Source: Janibacter sp. HTCC2649 (GTDB taxonomy: Bacteria; Actinomycetota; Actinomycetes; Actinomycetales; Dermatophilaceae). From it: 64,000 bases of DNA. The translations under genes and the position numbers were made by a program. Below the pieces are notes generated by a model. That model had not been told where the DNA came from and did not search any database. It saw nothing but the letters and a program-made list of their open reading frames with translations. The stretch is from NCBI RefSeq assembly GCF_000152705.1, contig NZ_CH672413.1, forward strand, positions 4,027,254-4,091,253, read 5' to 3'. Of this stretch, positions 44,695-53,934 are shown in pieces (position 1 is the stretch's first letter; every line of letters starts with the position of its first letter).

Positions 44695-45387
44695 ATGTCC
44701 GACGGTTCCGAGCTCCTCGATGCGATTCGGCTCGGCCTGCGTTCGGGCGCCAACGTCGAGCGTGCGGTGGGGCAGCAGCGCTACATGAAGAGCGAGATGC
44801 CGTTCCTCGGACTCACCTCGCCACAACGCCACGCCCTGCTGCGGCCACTCCTCGCCGATCCCGCGTTGCGGATCGAGACCCGCTCGGGCTGGGAGCGCTC
44901 GATCCGTGAGCTCTGGGACGGGGCCGAATACCGCGAGGACCGGTATGCCGCCCTCGCCCTGATCCGACACCGCACCTACCGCTCGTGGCGGGACCCGGAC
45001 GTCATGCCGCTCGTGCGACACCTCATCGTGACGGGCGCCTGGTGGGACTACGTCGACGAGGTCGGCAACGTCGTCGGTGACGCACTGTTGCTCGATCCCG
45101 AGGGGGAGGGGCTGCGGATGCGCGCCTGGGCGGAGGACGAGGACGTGTGGCTGCGTCGCTCGGCGATCATCAGCCAGCTGCGGCACGGTGACGACACGGA
45201 CGCACGACTCCTGTCGGACGTCATCGAGCCCAACCTCGACGACCGCGAGTTCTTCGTCCGCAAGGCGATCGGGTGGGCGCTGCGGCAGTACGCGCGCACC
45301 GACCCGGCGTGGGTGCTGGCCTTCGTCGAGGCACACGGGCAGCGGCTCTCGGGGCTCAGCCGACGCGAGGCACTCAAGCACCTCTGA
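44695..45387 (+). CDS. DNA alkylation repair protein (AlkD-like)
   Basis: 230 residues built of HEAT-like helical repeats. YMKSEMPFLGLTSPQRHAL and the following repeats (WWDYVDEVGNVVGDALLL, WLRRSAIISQLRH, FFVRKAIGWALRQYAR) match the AlkC/AlkD family, glycosylases that flip out 3- and 7-methylated purines. Start ATG 44695 has -10 TAGGCT 7 bp upstream (leaderless). Its last 14 bp overlap the convergent LysR gene. Confidence 0.88.
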   Translation: MSDGSELLDAIRLGLRSGANVERAVGQQRYMKSEMPFLGLTSPQRHALLRPLLADPALRIETRSGWERSIRELWDGAEYREDRYAALALIRHRTYRSWRDPDVMPLVRHLIVTGAWWDYVDEVGNVVGDALLLDPEGEGLRMRAWAEDEDVWLRRSAIISQLRHGDDTDARLLSDVIEPNLDDREFFVRKAIGWALRQYARTDPAWVLAFVEAHGQRLSGLSRREALKHL

Positions 45388-46324
45388 GTGCGGTGCGGGC
45401 GATCCCGACGAGTTCGCGGGCAGGGCCAGCGGGTGGGTTGCGGCCGCCGACCCACACGGCACGGAAGACCCGATCGAGGCCGAGCCCAGGCGTCGGCACG
45501 ACGGCGAGGTGACCCGAGGCGAGCTCGCGGGCCATGGCTCGGCGACTGAGGAATGCCGGCGAACCACCGGCGAGGACGGCCTCACGCACGGCCGTCGCGG
45601 TCGTGTGCTCCACCACGGAGTCGGCCATGGTCAGGCCGTGCGCAGCGAGGGCGTGCTCGATGACGTCACGCGTGCCCGAGCCGCGCTCGCGACTGGTGAG
45701 CGGGAGCAGCGAGATGTCGGTCGGGGTGAGTGGCGTTCGCCTGCGCGAGAGTGGTGAGCCGGCCGCGGTGACCAGGACGAGCTCGTCGCGAGCGAGGTCG
45801 AGGTGGCGCAGACCCGTGGGTGGCTCGACCCCCTCGACGAAGCCGAGATGAGCAGCCCCGGACCGGACGGCCTCGATGACGTGACCGCTGTTGTCGGCAG
45901 TGAGGCTCACCGTGGTGGCTGGTTCGGCTGCCGCGAGCTGCCGCTCCCGCAGGAGGACGAGCCAGCGGGGGAGGAGGTTCTCGGCGATCGTCATGCTGGA
46001 CCAGACCGTGAGGTCCCGTCCGCGATCGCCGCGCAGGCCGTCGATCGCCCCGTCGATCTCATCGGTGAGATCGAGCAGGCGGGCGGCCCACTGGGCGACG
46101 ACTTCGCCCGCCGGAGTGAGGCGAGAGCCGCGCGAGCCTCGGTGCACCAGGGTCAGCCCCATCTGGGCCTCGATCCCACGCAGTCGCTCGGATGCTGCCT
46201 GCTGACTGATGGCGGCGCCACGGGCCGCGCCGGCGATGCTGCCGTGGCGGGCGATGCCCACGATCAGGCGCAGGCCGGTGACGTCAGGGACTCGAGAAGG
46301 CACAAGCAACACCGTACTCCGCAT
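45374..46324 (-). CDS. LysR family transcriptional regulator
   Basis: 316 residues. The N-terminal HTH reads LIVGIARHGSIAGAARGAAISQQAASERLRGIEAQMGLTLVHRG, a standard LysR wing-helix. The C-terminal substrate-binding domain follows. It is divergent from a TehA/SLAC1-type transporter gene, with the operator in between, so it most likely regulates that transporter. Start ATG 46324 chosen; the frame continues upstream into the transporter's region. Confidence 0.9.
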   Translation of the reverse strand: MRSTVLLVPSRVPDVTGLRLIVGIARHGSIAGAARGAAISQQAASERLRGIEAQMGLTLVHRGSRGSRLTPAGEVVAQWAARLLDLTDEIDGAIDGLRGDRGRDLTVWSSMTIAENLLPRWLVLLRERQLAAAEPATTVSLTADNSGHVIEAVRSGAAHLGFVEGVEPPTGLRHLDLARDELVLVTAAGSPLSRRRTPLTPTDISLLPLTSRERGSGTRDVIEHALAAHGLTMADSVVEHTTATAVREAVLAGGSPAFLSRRAMARELASGHLAVVPTPGLGLDRVFRAVWVGGRNPPAGPARELVGIARTALRGA

Positions 46325-46333
46325 ACAACATCT

Positions 46334-46351
46334 CCTTGTGGATAAACAAGG
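46334..46351. promoter_or_regulatory. Probable LysR operator, overlapping a perfect DnaA box
   Basis: CCTTGTGGATAAACAAGG is an 18-bp palindrome (arms CCTTGT and ACAAGG, 6 bp spacer) with the T-N11-A core expected of LysR operators. It lies 10 bp upstream of the regulator start and about 47 bp from the transporter start, in the 73-bp gap. Positions 46337-46345 also read as a perfect DnaA box (TTATCCACA) on the reverse strand, probably by chance. Confidence 0.7.
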
Positions 46352-46397
46352 GTAAGGCTTCTGGTGGGATTGCCCGCGGCCGCCGAGAGTGGACAGC

Positions 46398-47540
46398 ATG
46401 ACGACCACCCTGACCCGCACCCCCTCCCACAAGGAGGGCTCCACCGGGCCCCGCTTCCTCTCCACCCTCGAGGGCCAATCACCGTTCGCCTTCATCGGCC
46501 CGAACTGGTTCGCCGCCGTCATGGGCACGGGCATCGTGGCCAATGCCGTCGCGACCCTGCCGGTGCAGGTCCCGGGGCTGCTCGCCTTCGCCCGCGTCGT
46601 CTGGGCGCTCGACGTCCTGCTGCTCGCCCTGATCCTCGCGGCCACCGCCGTCCATTGGGTGCAGCACCACGACACCGCGCGCAGCCACCTCGACCACCCG
46701 GTGATGTCGCACTTCTACGGAGCCCCGGCGATGGCGCTCATGACGGTGGGGGCAGGGGCCCTTCTCGTCGGTCAGCCCGTCGTCGGCCGTTCGGTCGCGA
46801 TCGACATGGCTTCGGCCCTGTGGGTCAGCGGGACGCTCCTGGGTCTCTGGACCGCGGTGGCCGTCCCGGTCAAGGCGTTCACGACCCACGAGGTGGCGCC
46901 CGACGCGGCCTTCGGCGGATGGCTCATGCCGGTCGTGCCTCCCATGGTCAGCGCAGCGACCGGACCCCTTCTGTTGCCGCATCTCCCGGCCGGTCAGTGG
47001 CAGCTCGCGATGCAGCTCGCCTGCACGATGATGTTCGGTCTCACCCTGGTCGCGAGCCTCATCGTCATCACGCTCATCTGGGGCCGGCTCGTCCACCACA
47101 AGGTCGGAGCCTCCGCCGCTGTCCCGACGCTCTGGATCGTCCTCGGCCCACTGGGCCAGTCCGTCACCGCCGCCCACACGCTCGGCGTCGCGGCGCCGAC
47201 CGTGCTGCCTGAACCGTTTGGATCCGCCTTCACGGCAATGGGACTCGTCTTCGGACTGCCGATGTGGGGGTTCGCGATGCTGTGGCTCGCCATTGCCGCG
47301 ACAGTGACGCTCCGCACCGCGCGATCGGGACTGCCGTTCACGCTCGGCTGGTGGTCCTTCACCTTCCCCGCCGGGACGGTCGTGACGGGGACGTCGGGAC
47401 TCGCTGCCGCGACCGGCGCAACCTTCCTTCAGTTCACCGCTCTTGCCCTGTATGCCGGTCTCGTCCTTGCGTGGGCCACCGTCGCCTTCCGCACGGCTCG
47501 CGGAGCGTGGGACGGCCGCCTCCTCCGCCGCCCGGCCTGA
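46398..47540 (+). CDS. TDT family (TehA/SLAC1-type) transporter
   Basis: A 380-residue protein with ten membrane helices. NWFAAVMGTGIVANAV and VPPMVSAATGPLLLPHL are the signature segments of the tellurite-resistance/dicarboxylate transporter fold, which includes plant SLAC1 anion channels and bacterial sulfite or malate carriers. Divergent LysR control suggests induction by its substrate, possibly sulfite or an organic acid. Start ATG 46398 preferred over GTG 46389. Confidence 0.85.
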   Translation: MTTTLTRTPSHKEGSTGPRFLSTLEGQSPFAFIGPNWFAAVMGTGIVANAVATLPVQVPGLLAFARVVWALDVLLLALILAATAVHWVQHHDTARSHLDHPVMSHFYGAPAMALMTVGAGALLVGQPVVGRSVAIDMASALWVSGTLLGLWTAVAVPVKAFTTHEVAPDAAFGGWLMPVVPPMVSAATGPLLLPHLPAGQWQLAMQLACTMMFGLTLVASLIVITLIWGRLVHHKVGASAAVPTLWIVLGPLGQSVTAAHTLGVAAPTVLPEPFGSAFTAMGLVFGLPMWGFAMLWLAIAATVTLRTARSGLPFTLGWWSFTFPAGTVVTGTSGLAAATGATFLQFTALALYAGLVLAWATVAFRTARGAWDGRLLRRPA

Positions 47541-47572
47541 CCGTCAGGGGGCTACCTGTGAGGATGGTCGAC

Positions 47573-48475
47573 ATGGCCTTTCGTGCACCCCGATCTCTCG
47601 TCGCCGGCGACCGTGTTGCCGTCATTGCTCCCTCGAGTTCTGTCGCCGGTGAAGTGAATCGACCGCGGGTCGAGGCCGGTATCGCCCGGCTGCGTGGCTG
47701 GGGGCTCGAGGTCGTTGAGGGTGAGCATCTGTGGGCCAGCGCCCCTGCCAGCGAGCTCGCCGGCGGCGATGTCGACCGCGCGGCTGATCTGGCGCGGGCG
47801 TGGTCCGACCCGTCGATCGCGGCCATCATCTGCGCGCGCGGTGGGTACGGGATGCAGCGGTTGCTCCCGGTCCTGCCGCCCGGGACACTCTCCACAGGCC
47901 AGGGCAAGTGGCTCGTCGGCTTCTCCGACGTGACGCCCCTGCTCCACCGCATCGCGGGCGAAGCCGGATTGCAGAGCATCCACGGCCCGATGGTCGCCGG
48001 ACTCTCTGACGGTGAGGAGGTAGGGACCGAGTCACTTCGAGCCCTTCTGTTCGGCGAGCTGACGGATGCGCCGCTGCTCACCGGCCTGACAGCGTGGCGC
48101 GACGGTGAAGCGAGCGGCTCGCTCATCGGCGGCAACGTCGCGCTCCTCGCAGCGTCGGTCGGCACCGGTGACCTGGTCGCAACTCGGGGCGGAATCGCCT
48201 TCTTCGAGGACGTTGGACAGCACGGCTTCGTCCTCGACCGCTCCCTCACCCAGCTGCTGCGTGCTGGATGGTTCGACGGCGTAGTTGGCGTGCTCATCGG
48301 CGACTTCACGATGGATGCAACGCCCGCTGAGATCGAGCTGGTCCTGCGTGACCGGCTGCTGCCGCTGGGGGTTCCGGTCTGGGCTGGTGGAACGTTCGGG
48401 CACGCCATACTCAACCGCGCCCTGCCTCACGGCGCTGACGTCGCGCTCGGTGGTGGAGAGCTCCGACTCAGCTGA
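47573..48475 (+). CDS. LD-carboxypeptidase (peptidase S66 family)
   Basis: 300 residues. LVAGDRVAVIAPSSSV at the start, ARGGYGMQRLL with the turn before the nucleophile, GFSDVTPLL (catalytic Ser region) and FEDVGQHGFVLDRSL are S66 hallmarks. Members trim peptidoglycan stem peptides (LdcA) or cleave microcin C-type nucleotide peptides (MccF); which applies is unclear. ATG 47573 preferred over ATG 47564 on spacing from GAGGAT. It overlaps the DUF1232 gene by 8 bp. Confidence 0.88.
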   Translation: MAFRAPRSLVAGDRVAVIAPSSSVAGEVNRPRVEAGIARLRGWGLEVVEGEHLWASAPASELAGGDVDRAADLARAWSDPSIAAIICARGGYGMQRLLPVLPPGTLSTGQGKWLVGFSDVTPLLHRIAGEAGLQSIHGPMVAGLSDGEEVGTESLRALLFGELTDAPLLTGLTAWRDGEASGSLIGGNVALLAASVGTGDLVATRGGIAFFEDVGQHGFVLDRSLTQLLRAGWFDGVVGVLIGDFTMDATPAEIELVLRDRLLPLGVPVWAGGTFGHAILNRALPHGADVALGGGELRLS

Positions 48476-48785
48476 GTTCGCTGCTGCGCTTGCGGCGGTT
48501 GAAGTCGACGCCGGAGTCGAGCAGGACCCTACGCGCTCGCGCGATCCGCAGGGCGAAGAGCACAGCAACGCCGACGACTCCGGCATCGTCGAGCAGGCCC
48601 AGGGGACCGAGCACGGCCTCGGGGATGACGTCGACGGGGATGACGAGATAGAGGCCGGCCGTCGCCAGGGCCACGAGTCCGCGCGGCGGAATCCTGTAGC
48701 GCCACATCAGCAGTCCGACCACGAGCACGAAGAGGCCGAGAAGCACGGCGATGGCGATCAGTACCACCCGGATGACGTCGTCCAT
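48468..48785 (-). CDS. DUF1232 (YkvA-like) membrane protein
   Basis: 105 residues with an N-terminal membrane helix (about 6-28) and the defining YLVIPVDVIPE...LGPLGLLDD segment of DUF1232, followed by another hydrophobic helix. The family is widespread but of unknown function. The ATG has a -10-like GACACT 6 bp upstream. It lies behind the MFS gene on the same strand. Confidence 0.9.
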   Translation of the reverse strand: MDDVIRVVLIAIAVLLGLFVLVVGLLMWRYRIPPRGLVALATAGLYLVIPVDVIPEAVLGPLGLLDDAGVVGVAVLFALRIARARRVLLDSGVDFNRRKRSSELS

Positions 48786-48810
48786 GATCTGAGTGTCCCG
48801 TGTCCGGCGC

Positions 48811-50055
48811 TCAGATGGCGTCCGGGTCGTCGTCGCCGGCGTGGGCGATGGAGTCGAGCTGGCGCCACACCAGCGCGAGGATCACGGCCGTGCCCACGAA
48901 CGCGAACCAGAACGGGGCCGTGAGCCCCCAGTGCTGCGCGATCGGTCCGCCGATGGCCTGTCCGATGACGAGCCCGAGGAACAGCCCGGTCATGTAGACG
49001 CTTCCCACCCGACCTTGGTATGCCGTGGGGACCGACCGCTGTCGGATCGTGTTGCTCACCGTCCCCCAGGTGAAGGCATAGGCGCCGAAGATCGTCATGA
49101 TGGCGATTGCCACCCAGCCGTTGGTCGTCAGCGCCAGGGCGAGGTGGGTGACGACCTCGGCGAGCAGACAGACCTTCATCAGGGTCGCGAGCGAGAACCG
49201 CCGCGAGAGCCGGTCGAAGTTCGTCGTGGCCAGCACGCCGCCGACGGCGCTCGCGGTCGTGAGGAGGCCGAAGCCGATGGCACCCATGTGCAGGTGGTCG
49301 AGCGAATAGAGCACGAGGATCGACCACGCCGCACCCCACGTGATGTTGAACGTGAGGATGACCAGAGCGAGCGTGCGCATCGCCGCGTTGTGTCGGACCC
49401 AGCGAAGGCCATCGATGATGTCGGCCCGGATGTGGGTGTCGACGGTTCCGCGCACTCCGCCACGGGGGAGCTCCATGCGGCTGACCAGGCCAATGGCGAG
49501 GACGACGAGCAGGACCTGCGTGACGAAGGGCCAGACCATCCCGGCTGCGAACAGGAAGGCACCCACCGGCGGACCGACGAGCTGGTTCGCAGTGAGGAAC
49601 CCTGCCTGCAGCCGCACCTGACCAGTCCGAAGGTCGTCGCGCTCCACGACCATCGGCAGCAACGTGCCCGTCGTCGAGTCGGCGAACACCTCACACACCC
49701 CGTAGACGAACATCGTCGCCAGCACGACGCCGATCGAGATGTGGTCCGTGGCGATGAAGGTGCACAGCGCGATGACGACGAGCACCCGCAGACAGTTCGC
49801 CGTGATGATGATGCGTTTGCGATCGAGGCGGTCGGCAACCGCTCCGGCCCACAGTCCCAGCAGCAGCCATGGGAGGCGCTGGAGCAGTGCAGCCATGGCC
49901 ACGAGCGTCGGGTTGCGCGTCTGCGACGCCACGAGCAGGGGCCCGGCCGCCAGGGCGATGCCGTCCCCGATGTTGCTCGACCAGGACGCCGACATGAGCC
50001 AGCGGAACGGCGTCCCCAGACGCGACGGTGCGAGTGCTTCCCCCAAGCGTGACAC
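48811..50055 (-). CDS. MFS transporter (EntS-like)
   Basis: 414 residues with about twelve membrane helices. WSSNIGDGIALAAGPLLVAS and LWAGAVADRLDRKRIII (the loop 2-3 motif) and a second such motif near TNFDRLSRRFSL mark an MFS exporter of the MFS_3/EntS branch, which exports siderophores or drugs. GTG 50055 with -10 TAGCGT 8 bp upstream is the likely start. Substrate unknown. Confidence 0.88.
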   Translation of the reverse strand: MSRLGEALAPSRLGTPFRWLMSASWSSNIGDGIALAAGPLLVASQTRNPTLVAMAALLQRLPWLLLGLWAGAVADRLDRKRIIITANCLRVLVVIALCTFIATDHISIGVVLATMFVYGVCEVFADSTTGTLLPMVVERDDLRTGQVRLQAGFLTANQLVGPPVGAFLFAAGMVWPFVTQVLLVVLAIGLVSRMELPRGGVRGTVDTHIRADIIDGLRWVRHNAAMRTLALVILTFNITWGAAWSILVLYSLDHLHMGAIGFGLLTTASAVGGVLATTNFDRLSRRFSLATLMKVCLLAEVVTHLALALTTNGWVAIAIMTIFGAYAFTWGTVSNTIRQRSVPTAYQGRVGSVYMTGLFLGLVIGQAIGGPIAQHWGLTAPFWFAFVGTAVILALVWRQLDSIAHAGDDDPDAI

Positions 50056-50377
50056 GAGAGGTGACGCTACGCGGGAGGCGGGCGGGCGGCATACCCGATT
50101 TCGGCAGTGTCCTGCGATTTCTCGGCTGGCCCGTTCACGCGTAGGATTGCCGACGGTCTTCGCGTGCCCGCATGCGTGCGTGCACTCGTTGACCTAATTC
50201 GCGCGTCTCTCGCCGCTGACTGGACCACCACGAAGCGGGGCGCACCACGACAGTCCATGTGCCTGCTCCACTGGAGCACACGGCATACGGCGTGGTTCGT
50301 TTCAGACGCCAGGCAGGCAGTGCACGACCTGTGCGCAGCCGACGCAACTGAAACACCAGCACAAGGAGAACACCGGC
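50056..50377 (+). promoter_or_regulatory. rpsB-tsf promoter and long leader
   Basis: 322 bp with no gene. It holds two CGGCATAC octamers (50087-50094 and 50281-50288), a near-perfect 15-bp palindrome TGCTCCACTGGAGCA (50264-50278), and GTTTCAG (50299-50305) that pairs with CTGAAAC (50348-50354) across a 42-nt loop just before the ribosome site AAGGAG (50365-50370). The last structure could control rpsB translation, as S2 autoregulates in other bacteria (inference). Confidence 0.45.
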
Positions 50378-51337
50378 ATGGCCGTTGTCACCATGCGCCA
50401 GCTCCTCGAGAGCGGCGTCCACTTCGGGCACCAGACCCGTCGTTGGAACCCGAAGATGAAGCGCTTCATCATGACCGAGCGCAACGGGATCTACATCATC
50501 GACCTGCAGCAGTCGGTGACCTACATCAACAACGCGTACGAGTTCGTCCGCGAGACCGTTGCCCACGGCGGAAGCATCCTCTTCGTCGGTACCAAGAAGC
50601 AGGCCCAGGAGCCCATCGCCGAGCAGGCGACGCGCGTCGGCATGCCCTACGTGAACCACCGTTGGCTCGGTGGCATGCTCACCAACTTCCAGACGATCTC
50701 CAAGCGTCTGACCCGCCTCGTCGAGCTCGACGAGATCGACTTCGAGGACGTTGCCGGCTCCGGCCGCACCAAGAAGGAGCTCCTGCTCCTCAAGCGTGAG
50801 CGCGACAAGCTCGACAAGACCCTCGGTGGCATCCGTGGCATGGCCAAGGTCCCGTCCGCCGTGTGGATCGTCGACACCAAGAAGGAGCACCTCGCCGTTG
50901 ACGAGGCTCGCAAGCTCGGGCTCCCCGTCATCGCGATCCTCGACACCAACTGCGACCCCGACGAGGTCGACTACAAGATCCCCGGCAACGACGACGCGAT
51001 CCGCTCCGTCACCCTGCTGACGCGAGTCATCGCCGACGCCGTGGCCGAGGGCCTCATCTCCCGTTCCGGTGGCAACAAGGCTGCTGACGCCGAGGGCGCA
51101 GCCGACGAGCCGCTGCCCGAGTGGGAGCGCGAGCTCCTCGGTGGCGACGCTGACGCTGCTGCCGAGACCGCCGAGGCCGTTGCCCCGGAGGCTGGCGCCA
51201 CTGCTGCAGCCGACGCTGTCGAGGCCGCACCGGCCGAGGCTGCTCCGGTTGAGGCTGCTGCTGAGGTCACCGAGGCTGCCCCGGTCGAGGCCGAGGCTCC
51301 CGTCGAGGCTGAGGCCGCTCCGGCCGAGAAGGCCTGA
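50378..51337 (+). CDS. rpsB: 30S ribosomal protein S2
   Basis: 319 residues. The S2 core is residues 1-about 235: [23 protein letters not shown], the IHIIDLQ-type [29 protein letters not shown] and PGNDDAIRS. An Ala/Glu/Val low-complexity tail of about 80 residues follows, longer than in most bacteria. Strong ribosome site AAGGAGAA precedes the ATG. It pairs with tsf. Confidence 0.97.
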   Translation: MAVVTMRQLLESGVHFGHQTRRWNPKMKRFIMTERNGIYIIDLQQSVTYINNAYEFVRETVAHGGSILFVGTKKQAQEPIAEQATRVGMPYVNHRWLGGMLTNFQTISKRLTRLVELDEIDFEDVAGSGRTKKELLLLKRERDKLDKTLGGIRGMAKVPSAVWIVDTKKEHLAVDEARKLGLPVIAILDTNCDPDEVDYKIPGNDDAIRSVTLLTRVIADAVAEGLISRSGGNKAADAEGAADEPLPEWERELLGGDADAAAETAEAVAPEAGATAAADAVEAAPAEAAPVEAAAEVTEAAPVEAEAPVEAEAAPAEKA

Positions 51338-51397
51338 CCCACCCCTGTTCCACCTCTTCTCTGTTCGACTTTCAACGCAAAGGAAGCGCACACACAC

Positions 51398-52228
51398 ATG
51401 GCGAACTACACCGCCGCTGACATCAAGGCGCTCCGTGCCTCCACGGGTGCCGGCATGCTCGACGTCAAGAAGGCTCTCGACGAGGCCGACGGCGACCAGG
51501 CCAAGGCCACCGAGATCCTTCGGGTCAAGGGCCAGAAGGGCGTGACCAAGCGCGAGGGTCGTTCCACCTCCAACGGTCTCGTCATCGCCAAGGCCGAGGG
51601 TGGCGTCGGCACGCTGGTCGAGGTCCTCTGCGAGACCGACTTCGTCGCCAAGGGTGAGAACTTCATCGCCCTCGCCGACCAGGTCTTCACGCAGGCCGTC
51701 GACACCAAGTCGGCTTCGGCCGACGAGCTCCTCGCGAGCACCCTGCCCGACGGTCAGTCGGTCAAGGATCTCCTCGACGGCGCCAACGCGACGATCGGCG
51801 AGAAGATCGAGGTCAAGCGTGTTGCCCGCATCGAGGCTCCTGTTGTGGCGGCCTACCTCCACAAGACGAGCCCCGACCTGCCCGCGCAGATCGGCGTCCT
51901 CGTGGCGACCGATGGTGGCGACGAGCAGGTTGCTCGTGACGTCGCGATGCACGTCGCGGCGTTCAGCCCGACCGTCCTCACGCGTGACGAGGTCGACCCG
52001 GAGACCGTCGAGAACGAGCGTCGCGTCGCCGAGGCCACGGCCAAGGAGGAGGGCAAGCCCGAGGCTGCTCTCACCAAGATCGTCGAGGGTCGCGTCAACG
52101 GTTACTTCAAGGAGAACGTCCTGCTCGAGCAGCCGTTCGCCAAGGAGCCCAAGAAGACCGTTGCCAAGGTCCTCGAGGAGGCCGGCGCCAAGGCGACGTC
52201 CTTCGCACGCTTCCGCGTCGGTGGCTGA
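51398..52228 (+). CDS. tsf: Translation elongation factor Ts
   Basis: 276 residues. The N-terminal UBA-like part MANYTAADIKALRASTGAGMLDVKKAL and TDFVAK (VLCETDFVAKGENF), the EF-Tu contact, are present, as are VARDVAMHVAAF and LLEQPFAKEPKKTV. It recharges EF-Tu with GTP. It follows rpsB in the same operon and ends in two hairpins. Confidence 0.97.
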   Translation: MANYTAADIKALRASTGAGMLDVKKALDEADGDQAKATEILRVKGQKGVTKREGRSTSNGLVIAKAEGGVGTLVEVLCETDFVAKGENFIALADQVFTQAVDTKSASADELLASTLPDGQSVKDLLDGANATIGEKIEVKRVARIEAPVVAAYLHKTSPDLPAQIGVLVATDGGDEQVARDVAMHVAAFSPTVLTRDEVDPETVENERRVAEATAKEEGKPEAALTKIVEGRVNGYFKENVLLEQPFAKEPKKTVAKVLEEAGAKATSFARFRVGG

Positions 52229-52254
52229 CCTTTCGGTCTGACACCAACGCATTC

Positions 52255-52290
52255 CGTATGCCGCCCGCTCACCAGAGCGGGCGGCATACG
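52255..52290. terminator. tsf terminator built from an inverted pair of the octamer
   Basis: CGTATGCCGCCCGCTC (52255-52270) and GAGCGGGCGGCATACG (52275-52290) are perfect 16-bp complements with an ACCA loop. The outer arms are the window-wide octamer in inverted orientation, just as inverted DNA uptake sequences form terminators in Neisseria and Haemophilus. It terminates rpsB-tsf. Confidence 0.85.
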
Positions 52291-52315
52291 TGCGTCTTGG
52301 GGCACTTCTGAAACC

Positions 52316-52365
52316 GTTGCGTCTGCGGATGTGGTTGCTAGAACAGCCATATCCGCAGACGCAAC
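52316..52365. terminator. Second hairpin between tsf and the convergent gene
   Basis: GTTGCGTCTGCGGATGTGG (52316-52334) pairs with CCATATCCGCAGACGCAAC (52347-52365), 19 bp with one G-T mismatch and a 12-nt loop. It follows the octamer terminator by about 26 bp and lies 9 bp from the stop of the convergent gene, so it can end transcription from both sides. Confidence 0.75.
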
Positions 52366-52373
52366 GAGAGAGC

Positions 52374-52988
52374 TCAACCCTGACTGGTGCGGGTGAGCCA
52401 GGGGTGGAAGAGCTTGGTGACCCTCGGCAGGATCACGTAGGTCATGAGCGGTGTCGCGACGAGGGTCGTGAGCAGGACGCGGAACACGGGCAGCCAGTCC
52501 CTGGTGAAGCCGGCCGAGGCGTAGGTCAGCGCGAGGCTCGTGGGGAAGAAGGCCAGCCAGATGATGCACATCTGCTTCCAGCGCGGAGGGGCCGGGGGAG
52601 CGGCGGCCGGCTCGGCCTCCAGGAGCATGTCGTCGACGGCGCGCTCCTGCGGGTCATCGAACCAGCCCTCGATGCCGGTGCGGTGCTCGATGCGGGTGTC
52701 CTGGACGAGATTCGTGCCAGCGGCCAGCCAACGCGTGCGCTCGGTCGACTCCTCCCACACTTTGAGGGAGTCACGGCTGTCGAAGCGGTAGAGCATGTGC
52801 CAGTCGTGCGAGCCGGTGGAGGGGCGCACCCATCCGGACCCGAGAAAGCCGGGGAAGTGGTTGGCCATCTGGGTGCCGGCATCGGCCCAGGCGCGCATGA
52901 GCAACTCGTCCTCGGGCGCCACCCGGCGGGTGATCGCCACGGTGACAGGGCCGGAGGTGCTCGGGGCCGGAGCGGGGGTGTCGGTCAC
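52374..52988 (-). CDS. Antibiotic biosynthesis monooxygenase-like protein with C-terminal membrane helices
   Basis: A 204-residue protein. The N-terminal ABM-type domain ([39 protein letters not shown] with [10 protein letters not shown]) is followed by two membrane helices (about 155-175 and 182-202). ABM domains are small ferredoxin-like folds that handle organic substrates; the fused membrane anchor is unusual but seen in other bacteria. Starts at GTG 52988 or 53024; I prefer the shorter one because of domain position. Function uncertain. Confidence 0.7.
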   Translation of the reverse strand: MTDTPAPAPSTSGPVTVAITRRVAPEDELLMRAWADAGTQMANHFPGFLGSGWVRPSTGSHDWHMLYRFDSRDSLKVWEESTERTRWLAAGTNLVQDTRIEHRTGIEGWFDDPQERAVDDMLLEAEPAAAPPAPPRWKQMCIIWLAFFPTSLALTYASAGFTRDWLPVFRVLLTTLVATPLMTYVILPRVTKLFHPWLTRTSQG

Positions 52989-53080
52989 GGGTGACAGTGT
53001 GCCAACCCCGGGGGCCTGGGGCACTGCCGCGGTGTGCGAGGATTCGAGGCACCGCCAGAAGACACTGCCGAGGAGGCACG

Positions 53081-53833
53081 GTGACCACTGACGTCCAGAC
53101 TGGGCTCGCTCCCACCACCACTGGTGAGCGCGCTCGACGGGTGCTTCTCAAGCTCAGCGGAGAGGTGTTCGGCGGTGGCAGCATCGGCGTCGACCCCGAG
53201 GTCGTGCGCGGCATCGCCAAGCAGATCGCCGCAGCCATCAACGGTGGCACGCAGGTCGCCATCGTCGTCGGTGGAGGCAACTTCTTCCGCGGAGCCGAGC
53301 TCCAGCAGAAGGGCATGGATCGCTCGCGCGCCGACTACATCGGCATGCTCGGCACCGTGATGAACTGCCTCGCGCTGCAGGACTTCCTCGAGAAGGAAGG
53401 CATCGACACCCGCGTGCAGACCGCCATCACGATGGGTCAGGTCGCCGAGCCCTACATCCCGCGTCGCGCGATCCGCCACCTCGAGAAGGGGCGTGCCGTG
53501 ATCTTCGGAGCAGGAGCCGGTATGCCGTACTTCTCCACCGACACCGTGAGCGCCCAGCGCGCCCTCGAGTGCCACTGCGACATGGTCCTCATGTCCAAGA
53601 GCGGCGTCGATGGTGTCTACGACTCGGACCCGCGGACCAACCCCGACGCACGCAAGCTCGACACCCTGACCTACCGGGAGGCTCTGCAGAAGGGCCTTCA
53701 GGTCGTCGACGCGGCCGCGTTCAGCCTCTGCATGGAGAACGACCTGCCGATGATGGTCTTCGGCATGGAGGGCGAGGGCAACATCACCCGCGCCATCCAG
53801 GGCGAGCGCATCGGGACCCTCGTCACTGCCTGA
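53081..53833 (+). CDS. pyrH: UMP kinase PyrH
   Basis: 250 residues. [48 protein letters not shown] and [13 protein letters not shown] form the nucleotide-binding site of the amino-acid-kinase fold UMP kinase. The start is GTG 53081 with ribosome site GAGGAGG; the frame upstream has no similarity. It precedes frr, the standard order. Confidence 0.96.
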   Translation: MTTDVQTGLAPTTTGERARRVLLKLSGEVFGGGSIGVDPEVVRGIAKQIAAAINGGTQVAIVVGGGNFFRGAELQQKGMDRSRADYIGMLGTVMNCLALQDFLEKEGIDTRVQTAITMGQVAEPYIPRRAIRHLEKGRAVIFGAGAGMPYFSTDTVSAQRALECHCDMVLMSKSGVDGVYDSDPRTNPDARKLDTLTYREALQKGLQVVDAAAFSLCMENDLPMMVFGMEGEGNITRAIQGERIGTLVTA

Positions 53834-53934
53834 GCCCGAGCTGACGAGTCGCTCACGCGCTCACCGGATTGTTTGACAGACTGGACCCTGCCGCCTGACT
53901 TCAGCGGACGGCATACCGAAGGAGATTTGACCGC

